Shown here: piece after piece, positions 52,328 through 61,669 of the stretch
Layout: every line of letters begins with the position of its first letter
Numbering within the stretch: position 1 is the stretch's first letter
Assembly (NCBI RefSeq): GCF_900177705.1
Contig: NZ_FXBA01000012.1
Coordinates: 1-64,000 of the forward strand
DNA from: Fibrobacter sp. UWB15
GTDB taxonomy: Bacteria; Fibrobacterota; Fibrobacteria; Fibrobacterales; Fibrobacteraceae
Length of the DNA stretch: 64,000 nucleotides
Reading direction: 5' to 3'
Made by a program: the position numbers and the translations under genes
The notes under the pieces: model-generated
The model's input: the letters and a program-made list of their open reading frames with translations, nothing else
What the model was told of the DNA's origin: nothing
The model's database searches: none

Positions 52328-55300
52328 TGGCTAAAGAAAAATTTTTCTCTGTTCAAGACAAACTTACCGAACACGCACAAAAAACGCCCGACGCCATTGC
52401 CGTTATCTGCGCAGACAAGGAACTTTCGTACAAGGAACTTGACCAGGAATCCGATTATTTGGCGGCATCGCTTTTCGCCCTGATTCCAGAAATCAGACAA
52501 GGGGATTTCATCACTCTTGTATTGGACAGGTCTTTCTCTATTCATATCGCCATCATGGGCGTTTTAAAAACGGGTGCGGCCTTTATCCCGCTTACACTCG
52601 ACACGCCTCCTGAAAGAATTGCATACAGCATCAACGATTCCAAATCGAAAGCCATCATTACAACCGCAAAAATCAAGGCGGAACTTCTAGAAATAGGCAA
52701 ATGCACTTGCAAGATTTTCACACTAGAAGAACTCCTTGCCAAAGCGAAAAAAGAACATTTAAAAAAACAAGTTGTTCATGTAAGCCCCGATGACATGGCA
52801 ATGTGCATTTACACCTCAGGTTCTACAGGAAATCCCAAAGGGGTCACGCTTAATCACAGGGCCATTTACGAAGAATTCTTTCCAGAACAATGGATCGCCA
52901 TTGCCCAATATCAAATTCATCGATTGGCCGACATATCCCCATTCACGTTCATCCTTTTTTATACAGGATTCTTTTATTGCATTTATGCAGGCGCCCTATT
53001 TTACCTTAACAAAGAAAATGAGCTTAAAGATTTAACAAATTTTTCAGAACAGATCAAGAAGTATCAACTGGATTCCGTAATTGGAATACCTTCATTCATA
53101 GAAATTCTACTTTCTGCGGCAGACAAAGAAAATTTTGAAAGCATTATTGGCCTTTACATGGGCGGAGAGCCGCTCTCTCCGGAGCATGCCGCAAAAATCT
53201 TCAGCAAACTCCCTACCGTAAAAATCATCAATGGGTACGGTACGACAGAAACTTGCTCCATGGCTGTGTGCAAGGTATTGCAAAATACAACAAGTTCCTT
53301 CACAAATGGAATTCCATACCGGACAAAAGTCTTCATCGTAGATGAAGAAGGAAACGAACTTGGACCAAACCAGAAGGGAGAACTTTTAATACAGGGCAAG
53401 ACGCTTTCTTGCGGTTACTTGAATCGCCCCGATGATACGGCAAAGAGCTTTATAGAATACAGAGGCGAAAGAACATACAAATCTGGGGATCTTGCCTATA
53501 GGACCGACAACGGAGAAATTGTGATCTGCGGGCGAGCCGACGATATGGTAAAGTTAAACGGACAGCGAATCGAACTCCAGGAAATAGAACAATCCATCTT
53601 AAAAATTGAAGCCATTAAGCAAGCAACCGTTATTTTAAAGACAAACGAAAAAGAGAATTTCCTAGTCGCGTTCATTGTTGCAGACACAGACATATCTACA
53701 AAGGCTATCAAGGAAGAACTATCAAGGATTCTTCCACCTTATATGATTCCTTCGGTTTTTGTAACGCTTGACAAGATGCCCTTAAATAAACACGGGAAAA
53801 TTGACAAGCAAAGCCTAAAAACAATGGATATTTCGTTTAAGCATTTAAACGAGGATTCTTCAGAAATTGGCATCGAAAACATCTTATGTTCTGCGGTCAA
53901 AAAAGTTCTTGATCTAAAAAGAGACCCTTCCAAAGAAGATAATTTCTTTGAGCTAGGCGGATCCTCTATATCAGCCGTTGAGCTAATCATCGAGATAGAA
54001 AAGCATCATTTAACGCTGACGGTTTCAGATATCTACTACGGAAAGACAATCGATCGAATTGCAAAAAAAATACAATCAAACAAGAACACAGATGACAATG
54101 AAAAATATGAAGAACAATGCCGAAAAAAAACATTCGACATAAAGGCAGAGCAAGAATTTTTCCTATCTGAAGAAGAACAAAAATCCGGCAGTAATTACGT
54201 TTACAACTTTTCGTACGTTGTCACACTCGGAAATCAATACGATGAAAAAAAACTATGCGAAGCCGTTGACAAGACACTTCAAAAGCATCCGATGATGATG
54301 TCTGTTTTTTCGAAAGATGAATCGGGAAAATACTCCGTCTCATACCGCCCTGAATTGAGAAAAAAAACAGAATTATGGCACACCACCGAAAAAGAATTCA
54401 ACAAGTTTAGAGAAAAACCGGAGCGCCCATTCAATTTATTCGGAGAACATCTGTATAGAACCAAAATGATTGTAACAGAGAAAAACAAGTACCTCTTTGT
54501 AGAAGTTCATCATTCCCTGGGAGACTATTATTCGTGTTTTATATTTTCCGTCCAGATATTCAACGAATATTACCAAGAAAAATCAGGAGGCGACTTTTAT
54601 TATTCGTACTTACAAGACCTAGAAAACACCAAGAAGTCTACAAAATATACTGAGGCAAAAAGATATTACGAATCCCTAAAGGGCGATTCCAAGTGGTGCT
54701 GCGTACTTGAATATGACCATACAAAATCTTTCGGGAGAAGCGCTTATTTGGATTACGATTTAGGAATCTCCCTAGATCAAATGAACCAAGCCGAAAAAAG
54801 ACGTTCTACATCCAGGAATGAACTTTCTATTGCGGCGGCAATACTTGCCCTCTCCGAGATGACAGGAAAAAAGAAAATCTGCTACACCTGGACTTATGAC
54901 AACCGAAAAGAAGGCAAGTACCTCGAAACCATTGGCAGTTTCGAAGAAAATCTACCCATCTTTATCGATCTTGAAATAACGGATTCTCCCTCAAAAGTTC
55001 TTTCCGAGATTTCAGAACAAATCCTAAAGGGCATTTTCTATTCGGAATGCCTAGGTGATATTTTCTACAATGACGAACTGGACACATACACCTTGGAAAT
55101 CATCTATCAAAAGCAAGTCCATGAAAACACCATGCTGAACCTGATTCCGCCGGAGGTTCAAATCGAAGAAGTGGGTTTGAACCGCAATGCGGCAATGCCT
55201 TTCGAAATAGAGGTCCGCGAAAATCCTTCGAGCCTATCCCTGTTTATCGAGTATGCGGAAAATCTATACACTCCAAAACAGGCGTTACAGTATGCGGAAC

Positions 55301-55338
55301 TGTTAAAAAAGAATTTGAACCTTTTGATGAGTACCTAA
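52327..55338 (+). CDS. NRPS: adenylation, carrier and condensation domains
   Basis: 1003 residues in the order A-PCP-C. A domain (about 10-515): YTSGSTGNPKG at ~161, NGYGTTET, YKSGDLAYRTDNGEIVICGR, and NKHGKIDK with the catalytic Lys. PCP (about 520-600): ELGGSSISAVEL, Ser ~547 for phosphopantetheine. C domain (about 610-1000): HHSLGD at 728-733, the HHxxxD motif. No thioesterase or reductase follows. The stretch equal to A4 (ISPFTFILFYTGFF) has no Asp where the alpha-amino-binding Asp usually sits, so the substrate may not be an ordinary alpha-amino acid. With a C domain last, the bound acyl group probably passes to a free amine or alcohol. AT-rich, coupled to the PLP gene. Confidence 0.92.
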   Translation: MAKEKFFSVQDKLTEHAQKTPDAIAVICADKELSYKELDQESDYLAASLFALIPEIRQGDFITLVLDRSFSIHIAIMGVLKTGAAFIPLTLDTPPERIAYSINDSKSKAIITTAKIKAELLEIGKCTCKIFTLEELLAKAKKEHLKKQVVHVSPDDMAMCIYTSGSTGNPKGVTLNHRAIYEEFFPEQWIAIAQYQIHRLADISPFTFILFYTGFFYCIYAGALFYLNKENELKDLTNFSEQIKKYQLDSVIGIPSFIEILLSAADKENFESIIGLYMGGEPLSPEHAAKIFSKLPTVKIINGYGTTETCSMAVCKVLQNTTSSFTNGIPYRTKVFIVDEEGNELGPNQKGELLIQGKTLSCGYLNRPDDTAKSFIEYRGERTYKSGDLAYRTDNGEIVICGRADDMVKLNGQRIELQEIEQSILKIEAIKQATVILKTNEKENFLVAFIVADTDISTKAIKEELSRILPPYMIPSVFVTLDKMPLNKHGKIDKQSLKTMDISFKHLNEDSSEIGIENILCSAVKKVLDLKRDPSKEDNFFELGGSSISAVELIIEIEKHHLTLTVSDIYYGKTIDRIAKKIQSNKNTDDNEKYEEQCRKKTFDIKAEQEFFLSEEEQKSGSNYVYNFSYVVTLGNQYDEKKLCEAVDKTLQKHPMMMSVFSKDESGKYSVSYRPELRKKTELWHTTEKEFNKFREKPERPFNLFGEHLYRTKMIVTEKNKYLFVEVHHSLGDYYSCFIFSVQIFNEYYQEKSGGDFYYSYLQDLENTKKSTKYTEAKRYYESLKGDSKWCCVLEYDHTKSFGRSAYLDYDLGISLDQMNQAEKRRSTSRNELSIAAAILALSEMTGKKKICYTWTYDNRKEGKYLETIGSFEENLPIFIDLEITDSPSKVLSEISEQILKGIFYSECLGDIFYNDELDTYTLEIIYQKQVHENTMLNLIPPEVQIEEVGLNRNAAMPFEIEVRENPSSLSLFIEYAENLYTPKQALQYAELLKKNLNLLMST

Positions 55339-55343
55339 TCAAA

Positions 55344-55372
55344 TTACCATTTTTTCAACCTATTATTATATT
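55344..55372 (+). promoter_or_regulatory. Possible internal promoter before the MATE-HATPase gene
   Basis: TTACCA (55344-55349) and TATATT (55367-55372) are 17 bases apart in the 41-base gap after the NRPS gene. The ATG at 55380 is 7 bases after the -10 box, so the message would be leaderless. It would let export and phosphatase genes be expressed apart from the NRPS. Confidence 0.45.
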
Positions 55373-55379
55373 TAAATGA

Positions 55380-57101
55380 ATGAGCAAGACATTTCTGTCT
55401 AAAAAGTTTCTTTCGCTACTGGTTTCGGGAACAGTCTACATGATTGTCGTTCCAATCCTGTTGCTGTCGGATTCCGTGATTGCAGGCCTTGTCTTAGGAG
55501 AAACGAGCGTCGCCGGCATCAGCCTTGTAACCCCCGCATATTCCCTAGCCGCTTTTTTTGGCGGAATCCTTTCGATTGGCGTTCCTATCTTGTACAACCG
55601 CGCCATGGGAGAATTCGATCAAGCGAAAGCAACCCAGTATTTCAGGGTCGGATTGACCGCTGCTGTTAGCATAGGCGTACTCTTGTTCTTTGCCTTTACG
55701 CTGTTGGGCGACACCTATCTCCATTTTTTTGAAGCGACCCCCGCTGTTTTTGAACAGGCCAAGCAGTATTTCTTTTGGTACAAGCTAACCATTCTGATTT
55801 TGCCTTTATTCCTACTGATGTGCGAAGCCGTATTTTCAGATGGAGACGACACGATTAGCACAATCGCAGGCATCTTACAGCTAGTTGTCAACATCGCCCT
55901 CTCCATCATCTTGGCAAAATCCATGGGCATCGAAGGAATTGCCCTGGGCTCGTTTATCGGTACCGCACTTGCACTTTTAGTGACAAGTCTCCACTTATTC
56001 AAAAAAGGAAACTCGCTAAAAATCGGATTTCACTTTTCAATTGCAAAAATTTTTCACATAGCGAAATACAGTACGATCGATGCGAGCACCTATCTATTTT
56101 TCGCCTGCTTTGCCGTGATTGTCGAAAAATACATCACATTCGCATTCGGTTCTGAAATGCTGATTATTGCCTCCGTTATTTTCTTTGCAAAAGAGTTTCA
56201 GATTATTTTTGACGGCATCGGAGAGGCCATTACACCCCTCATCAACATCTATCTAGGCGAAGAATCCTACCGCGGCATTAAAAATTGCTACAAGCTTGCG
56301 CAGAAAGCGGCTATTGTCGAAGGGGTTTTAATGACCATCATCATAGCGGCAGCAGCTCCACTCATCGTAAAAATTTACGGCATCGAGAATCCAAAAATCG
56401 CCGAGGAGGCCATCAACGGGGCACGCATTATTGCACTTGGGCTCACCGGAACCAGTCTTCTCTACTTGCTCTCTTCGTATTATCTGCTCATCGACAAGAT
56501 TTTTCTTGGGGCACTTCTCTGCGGATTACGCGACGTGATTGTCGCCGTCCCCTTTCTATTCATTCTCGGCGAAAAATTTGGAATTTACGGTTTCTTTATC
56601 GGGATTGCCCTTTCGAGTATTTTCGCCTACATCGTCTCGACACTATTTATCCGCACCAAATACGGCAAAGAAAACTACCCGTTGCTACTTGCAGATAAAG
56701 AAAAACGACTGAACTACCGCTTCTACGAACTTAAGCTGGAGCCGGAATTGATTATTGATGTTCAAAAGCAGATAGAGCGATACCTTCAGGAAAATGGCAT
56801 CAACAAAAAAATCATAGCCAAAGTCAAATTGCTCATTGAAGAGCTTTTTATGCTTATTTTTGAGAAAAACGGGAACGCGGCAACCTATGCGGAATGTTCC
56901 GTCTTTATTCGAGAAGATGGAATCCAGATTATCACCAAGGACGATGGCATTTTATTTGACTTATCAAATGACGATGTAATCGCGGGTTCCATAACCGAGT
57001 TCATGGTTTCGGGATACATGGAAAAAATGAAAAATAACAAGATGTACCTCACGACCATGAGTTACAACCGTAACACATTCAAGGTAAAATTCGAGGCATA
57101 A
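55380..57101 (+). CDS. MATE exporter fused to an RsbW-like HATPase domain
   Basis: 573 residues. Residues 1-440 are a 12-helix MATE exporter (SDSVIAGLVLGETSVAGISL; later DGIGEAITPLINIYLGEESY). Residues about 450-573 form a soluble GHKL-type domain like the anti-sigma kinase RsbW/SpoIIAB: N-box region VKLLIEELFMLIFEKN (about 480-496) and G1-like GIQIITKDDGILFDL. By eye the N-box Asn that holds Mg is Met, so it may bind without phosphorylating. Such a fusion would let a STAS protein act on the exporter itself. ATG at 55380; another ATG at 55376 is in a frame that stops after eight codons. PP2C follows by 2 bases. Confidence 0.88.
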   Translation: MSKTFLSKKFLSLLVSGTVYMIVVPILLLSDSVIAGLVLGETSVAGISLVTPAYSLAAFFGGILSIGVPILYNRAMGEFDQAKATQYFRVGLTAAVSIGVLLFFAFTLLGDTYLHFFEATPAVFEQAKQYFFWYKLTILILPLFLLMCEAVFSDGDDTISTIAGILQLVVNIALSIILAKSMGIEGIALGSFIGTALALLVTSLHLFKKGNSLKIGFHFSIAKIFHIAKYSTIDASTYLFFACFAVIVEKYITFAFGSEMLIIASVIFFAKEFQIIFDGIGEAITPLINIYLGEESYRGIKNCYKLAQKAAIVEGVLMTIIIAAAAPLIVKIYGIENPKIAEEAINGARIIALGLTGTSLLYLLSSYYLLIDKIFLGALLCGLRDVIVAVPFLFILGEKFGIYGFFIGIALSSIFAYIVSTLFIRTKYGKENYPLLLADKEKRLNYRFYELKLEPELIIDVQKQIERYLQENGINKKIIAKVKLLIEELFMLIFEKNGNAATYAECSVFIREDGIQIITKDDGILFDLSNDDVIAGSITEFMVSGYMEKMKNNKMYLTTMSYNRNTFKVKFEA

Positions 57102-57103
57102 AT

Positions 57104-58564
57104 ATGACCTATGAACAAATTGCAGATACCCTGTTTGTAGAAATATCCGTTTTCACGACCTTGCTAACCGCATTCATGTTGTACAACAACATCGTACTGT
57201 ACAAGATGAGCTTCAAGGACAAGCTTTCCATTATGCTTGTGTCGGCAACGGTCTTGTCTGCTTTTGACGGAATCTGGCATTTTGTAGATGGGAATCTTAC
57301 ATACAAAATCCTTAACTACGCCTGCGCCTATATTTTTGCAATTGCAATGATGCTCGGTTCATCGATGTTTACGCGATTTTCGTTGAATCAATTTGAAATC
57401 AAGATGAGTTCAAAAAAATTGCATCACGCGCTATTTATCGCACCCACCGTCCTTACCGTTATTTTATGTCTAACGACACCTTGGACCGGTCTAGTATACT
57501 CCATCGACGAACATGGGGAAATTCAATATGGCATCATCTTTGATTATTGTTTGGTACCGATTGCGTTCATGTACGCAGGTTCACCATTGTTGCAGTCCTT
57601 CTATTACTTAATCCGACGCCGAAAATCAAATGCAGAAAAGAAATTCTATGGTCAATGTATTTTGACAACCTCCTTATTGATTGCAGGAATTGAATTTATT
57701 CAGCTATTCGTCTTGGATCTTGATGAAAATTATCTAGAAACCAGCCTTTCAACCGCCATCGCACTCACCTTCTTTACAACAAACGTGAACACGAATAGGT
57801 TCGTCAAGAATCGCGAGAAAATAGTGGCCGTCGAAACCGATCTGAATCTCGCCGCAAACATTCAAACAGGTTCTCTTCCTTCCGCAGAGGGCGTTCTTGT
57901 CAACCACCCCGACGTAAACATTTACGCGACCATGGATACAGCCAAGGAGGTCGGCGGAGATTTTTACGATTTCTTTGAAATCGATGGCACGCATATTGCA
58001 TTTGTCATCGCCGATATTTCGGGCAAAGGTGTTCCCGCGGCCCTCTTCTCGATGACCGTGAAGACGATGATCAAAGACCACGCTTCGATGAAACTGTCCA
58101 CGGCTCAGATCTTTACCGATGTCAACCGAATCCTGTGTGAAAGCAACCCCGAAGAAATGTTTGCCACAGCATGGATTGGCATTCTAGACACCAAGACTCG
58201 CATCATGAAATTCACAAATGCTGGCCACAACGCCCCCTGTTTTGCAAGAAAGGGCGAAAATTTTGAATTTTTGAAGAACAAGCATGGGTTATTCCTTGCA
58301 GGCATGGACGATACACAGTACAAGGAATCCGAGATTCAATTACAGGATGGCGACAACCTTTTAATCTATACCGACGGATTAACCGAAGCGCACAACGGCT
58401 CAGGGGAACTTTATGGCGAAGAGAGACTGCTGAAAAAGCTCAATTCGGCCGATGTCCGTGGCGGCAAAGCATTCTTGACTCAAATCAAGGAAGACCTGCA
58501 AGCTTTTGTGGGTGATGCCGAACAATTCGACGACATTACCATGTTGTCCATTTCTCTCAGGTAG
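57104..58564 (+). CDS. Membrane-anchored PP2C phosphatase, SpoIIE/RsbU type
   Basis: 486 residues. The N-terminal half has about seven membrane helices (from ~12 to ~230), resembling a 7TM sensor; the C-terminal half (about 245-486) is a PP2C/SpoIIE phosphatase with AKEVGGDFYDFF (about 280), VIADISGKGVPAALFS, NAGHNAPC, IYTDGLTEAHN and DDITMLSI, which include the metal-binding Asp residues. Enzymes of this type release phosphate from STAS proteins. It starts 2 bases after the MATE-HATPase stop with GAGG eight bases upstream, so they are co-translated. It is the likely sensor input of the block. Convergent with ftsK, 14 bases apart and with no visible terminator. Confidence 0.93.
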   Translation: MTYEQIADTLFVEISVFTTLLTAFMLYNNIVLYKMSFKDKLSIMLVSATVLSAFDGIWHFVDGNLTYKILNYACAYIFAIAMMLGSSMFTRFSLNQFEIKMSSKKLHHALFIAPTVLTVILCLTTPWTGLVYSIDEHGEIQYGIIFDYCLVPIAFMYAGSPLLQSFYYLIRRRKSNAEKKFYGQCILTTSLLIAGIEFIQLFVLDLDENYLETSLSTAIALTFFTTNVNTNRFVKNREKIVAVETDLNLAANIQTGSLPSAEGVLVNHPDVNIYATMDTAKEVGGDFYDFFEIDGTHIAFVIADISGKGVPAALFSMTVKTMIKDHASMKLSTAQIFTDVNRILCESNPEEMFATAWIGILDTKTRIMKFTNAGHNAPCFARKGENFEFLKNKHGLFLAGMDDTQYKESEIQLQDGDNLLIYTDGLTEAHNGSGELYGEERLLKKLNSADVRGGKAFLTQIKEDLQAFVGDAEQFDDITMLSISLR

Positions 58565-58578
58565 ACAAAGCCGCAAAC

Positions 58579-61500
58579 TTACCCGAATTTTCCGGAGCGT
58601 TCCATGTTCTGGATTTCTTCGATGCCAAGGAGCATGGCGCGGGGCTTGGAGTTGCCCTTAGCAGGGCCACACACGCCGAGGCTGTAAAGTTGATCCACAA
58701 TTTTACCGGCTCGGCTGAATCCCATGCTAAAGTGGCGCTGCACCGCCGAGGTCGAAAGCCCGCGGCATTCGACAGCCCAAACGGCCACATCGTAGAGCAG
58801 TTTGTCAAGCTTGCCCAAGTCCTTGCCTCCGCCATCGCCGTCTTCGTCGCCTTCGCCGTCGCTGACGTCGAACGATTCTACCTGCGGGTAGAATACGTTC
58901 TGGTCGGAGCAGGCATCGGCAAGCTTTTCGGCTTCTTCGTCGCTTAAGAAAGCTCCGTGAACGCGAACCGGTTCCGGATCGTTCACCGCCTTGTAAAGCA
59001 TGTCGCCGCGGCCCAGGAGCTTTTCGGCGCCGGCATGGTCCATGACCGTGCGGGCGTCAATCTGAGAGGCCACCTTGAAGCTGATACGCGTCGGCAAGTT
59101 CGCCTTGATAATACCAGTGATAACCTTCACCGACGGGCGCTGCGTGGCAAGCACCAGGTGAATGCCCACGGCACGAGCCTTTGCGGCAAGACGCGCCACG
59201 TTCTTTTCAATTTCCTTGCCGGCGACCATCATAAGGTCCGCCATTTCATCGATAATCACCACGATGAACGCCATGCGATGACTACGGTCTTCTTCGGGCA
59301 CTTCATCAGGCAACTCGCCCGCCTCAAACTTCGCGTTAAAGCCGCCAATGTTACGCACCTTCGCCGATGCCAGAACTTCAGTTCTGCGGTCCATCTCGTA
59401 GCACAGCCACTGCAACGCCTGAATGGCAATTTCAGGCTTGGTAATCACCGGAGCCAGCAAATGCGGGATGTTTTCGTACATCTTGAGTTCCACCGCCTTC
59501 GGGTCCACCAAAATCATGCGGAGTTCGTCAGGAGTCTTACTGAAAAGCATCGAAGCCATGAGTGCGTTAATGCACACGGACTTACCGGAACCCGTCTGGC
59601 CTGCAATCAGCAAGTGCGGGGCCTTGGCCAAGTCCATCGTGAATGCTTCGCCGGTAATGTCTTTACCGAGCGCCACCAGAATCTTTTCGGGCGATGGCTT
59701 GAACTTTTCGCTCTGGAAAACATCGAGGCTGTACACCGTCTGGAACTTGCGATTCGGGATTTCGATACCGACAGCCGCCTTGCCCGGAATCGGAGCCAGA
59801 ATACGCACCGACGAAACACGGAGCGGAAGCGCCAAGTCTTCTTGCAAGGCAGAGAACCGGCTCACCTTCATGCCCGGGCCCGGCTCCACCTCAAAGCGGG
59901 TAATCATCGGGCCCGTTTCGCAACCAATCACGCGGCCCTTCACCTTGAAGTTTTCAAGTTTTTCTTCGAGCATCTTGCCGATAGCGTTCAGTTCTTCTTC
60001 GCTGTAATCGGCGGTCTGCGGCTCATGTTCTTCCAGAATATCACTAATCGCGGGCACCTTGTATTCGTCGTAAACCGTCGTCGGGTCACGCTGCGGAATC
60101 GGGGCAGCCTTCATCCCCGAAGTTGAAGTTCCACTAGAGACCGCCCCAAACGAAGCACCCAACGTTCCGTCCGGAATTTCAGGGACTTCGCCCACATCGT
60201 CGGCACCGTAAACTTCAGGCACGAACGTATCGTCATCAGAGACGGCCTCATCGATTGTTTTAGCGCCGTCACCACCGAGCAAGTCCTCGGCATTAAAGGG
60301 AGCCCCGTTACCAACAGTCGGCTCGCCCGCCATCACAGTGCGTTCGTCAGCATTTTGAGCATTGGCCTGCGTCATACTTCTTTGCGTAGCACCCTTTGCG
60401 GCAGGCAGCGTTCCCGTCGGCATCGGATTGGCGACCGTGCGTGTTGCCATAGAACCCGTTACGCCACCTTCGCGGCGTACATCGCCCTTGACCTGCATAC
60501 GGCCGCGGTGGTCCTTTTCCCAGGCGATCAAGTCGCGGGCGCGCTTGAGGGCCGCAATCTTTTCCTTGACTTCTACGATTTCAAGGGCATTCATCTTGCC
60601 GCCGTTCTGACGCAAATAATCTTCGAGCCTGCGGATTTCAGGATCTTCGTCCAAGTTATAGCCGCCAACCATATTATTCGTAGAATCAGGCTGCGGAGCC
60701 ATCTCCTTTGCGCGGCGGGGCGGTACAGTCTGCAAAACTTCGTCCGGAAGGTTCGGCACCTCGTCCGTGGTTCCGTTCAAGCTGAATTCGTCATCCATCC
60801 AGTTGCTGCGACCATTGAAAGGCGTCACCTTGTTCTTGCGACGAATCTTGAAACCGTCGGGCTTGATATTCACCGTATTGTCGTCCATGTAGACGCCACG
60901 CGGAAGTCCTGCACCCGGCAAATCCATATTGGTCTGCACTTGAGGCATACGGCGGGTATCCACCGGTTCATAACCACTGCAGCCAACCGAATCCTTCTTA
61001 TGGAACACCGACTTGAGCCAATTTGTCGTCTGAACCACAAACTTGAAATGCCTCGGGCGAAGGCCAAAGGCAATCACCAGAATCAAGCCGATGACCGCAA
61101 GCGAAATGCAGACCGGCAACAAGAGAGCCTTTCCAAAAAGCGGCGTCACCACAAACTGGTTAAAGAACTGTCCAAGGGCACCACCGCCCTGAATCAGGGC
61201 CTCCTTGGAAACCTTCGCCACGCCGTAATTGCGGAGCGAGAAGAGGAAAGAAAACACCACCGACAAAAGAGAAAGACCCACCGCGTAGCGGACAAAACGG
61301 CCTCGCCTTACAACAGACACCAAGGCTGCGCCCCACAAAACCAGCGCCGCAGAAACAATCAGCGAGGCTACACGGCCAAAAACGAAAGCTAACGCATCAG
61401 GGAACATTTTACCCAAGTATGGGCCCAAAAAATTCTCTTTCACGCCGCTATAAGCAGAACAAATGCAACCAAGCATCAATATAAGGCCAAAGCCCACCAG

Positions 61501-61617
61501 GGACCAACCGCCAAGAATGGAGCCAAAGCCCTGTTCCGAGGTTTGAAAATCGTCTTTTTTTGAAGACTTAGTCGATTTTCCCAATTTTTTTGATGATGAT
61601 TTCTTTTGAGTAGCCAA
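58579..61617 (-). CDS. ftsK: DNA translocase FtsK
   Basis: 1012 residues. Four or five N-terminal membrane helices (about 40-205), a long Pro/Asp-rich linker, then the motor: AGQTGSGKSVCINAL (Walker A), IVVIIDEMADLMM (Walker B), LATQRPSVKVITGIIKANLP, and a C-terminal winged-helix gamma domain (STSAVQRHFSMGFSRAGKIV) that reads KOPS sites. It pumps chromosomes through the septum and activates XerCD. The start is most likely TTG at 61617: GGAGG (61628-61624) lies 6 bases before it. A TTG five codons earlier overlaps that site. No ATG is available. Confidence 0.95.
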   Translation of the reverse strand: MATQKKSSSKKLGKSTKSSKKDDFQTSEQGFGSILGGWSLVGFGLILMLGCICSAYSGVKENFLGPYLGKMFPDALAFVFGRVASLIVSAALVLWGAALVSVVRRGRFVRYAVGLSLLSVVFSFLFSLRNYGVAKVSKEALIQGGGALGQFFNQFVVTPLFGKALLLPVCISLAVIGLILVIAFGLRPRHFKFVVQTTNWLKSVFHKKDSVGCSGYEPVDTRRMPQVQTNMDLPGAGLPRGVYMDDNTVNIKPDGFKIRRKNKVTPFNGRSNWMDDEFSLNGTTDEVPNLPDEVLQTVPPRRAKEMAPQPDSTNNMVGGYNLDEDPEIRRLEDYLRQNGGKMNALEIVEVKEKIAALKRARDLIAWEKDHRGRMQVKGDVRREGGVTGSMATRTVANPMPTGTLPAAKGATQRSMTQANAQNADERTVMAGEPTVGNGAPFNAEDLLGGDGAKTIDEAVSDDDTFVPEVYGADDVGEVPEIPDGTLGASFGAVSSGTSTSGMKAAPIPQRDPTTVYDEYKVPAISDILEEHEPQTADYSEEELNAIGKMLEEKLENFKVKGRVIGCETGPMITRFEVEPGPGMKVSRFSALQEDLALPLRVSSVRILAPIPGKAAVGIEIPNRKFQTVYSLDVFQSEKFKPSPEKILVALGKDITGEAFTMDLAKAPHLLIAGQTGSGKSVCINALMASMLFSKTPDELRMILVDPKAVELKMYENIPHLLAPVITKPEIAIQALQWLCYEMDRRTEVLASAKVRNIGGFNAKFEAGELPDEVPEEDRSHRMAFIVVIIDEMADLMMVAGKEIEKNVARLAAKARAVGIHLVLATQRPSVKVITGIIKANLPTRISFKVASQIDARTVMDHAGAEKLLGRGDMLYKAVNDPEPVRVHGAFLSDEEAEKLADACSDQNVFYPQVESFDVSDGEGDEDGDGGGKDLGKLDKLLYDVAVWAVECRGLSTSAVQRHFSMGFSRAGKIVDQLYSLGVCGPAKGNSKPRAMLLGIEEIQNMERSGKFG

Positions 61618-61669
61618 AAAATGCCTCCGCAAGTACCCCCTAAATATAGTATTATATTATCTTTTTATT

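Noticed and set aside
50854-58564. Sigma factor or transcription regulator belonging to the STAS module
   Set aside because: No reading frame in or next to the block has sigma-factor or DNA-binding character; the search was by eye and covers this window only.
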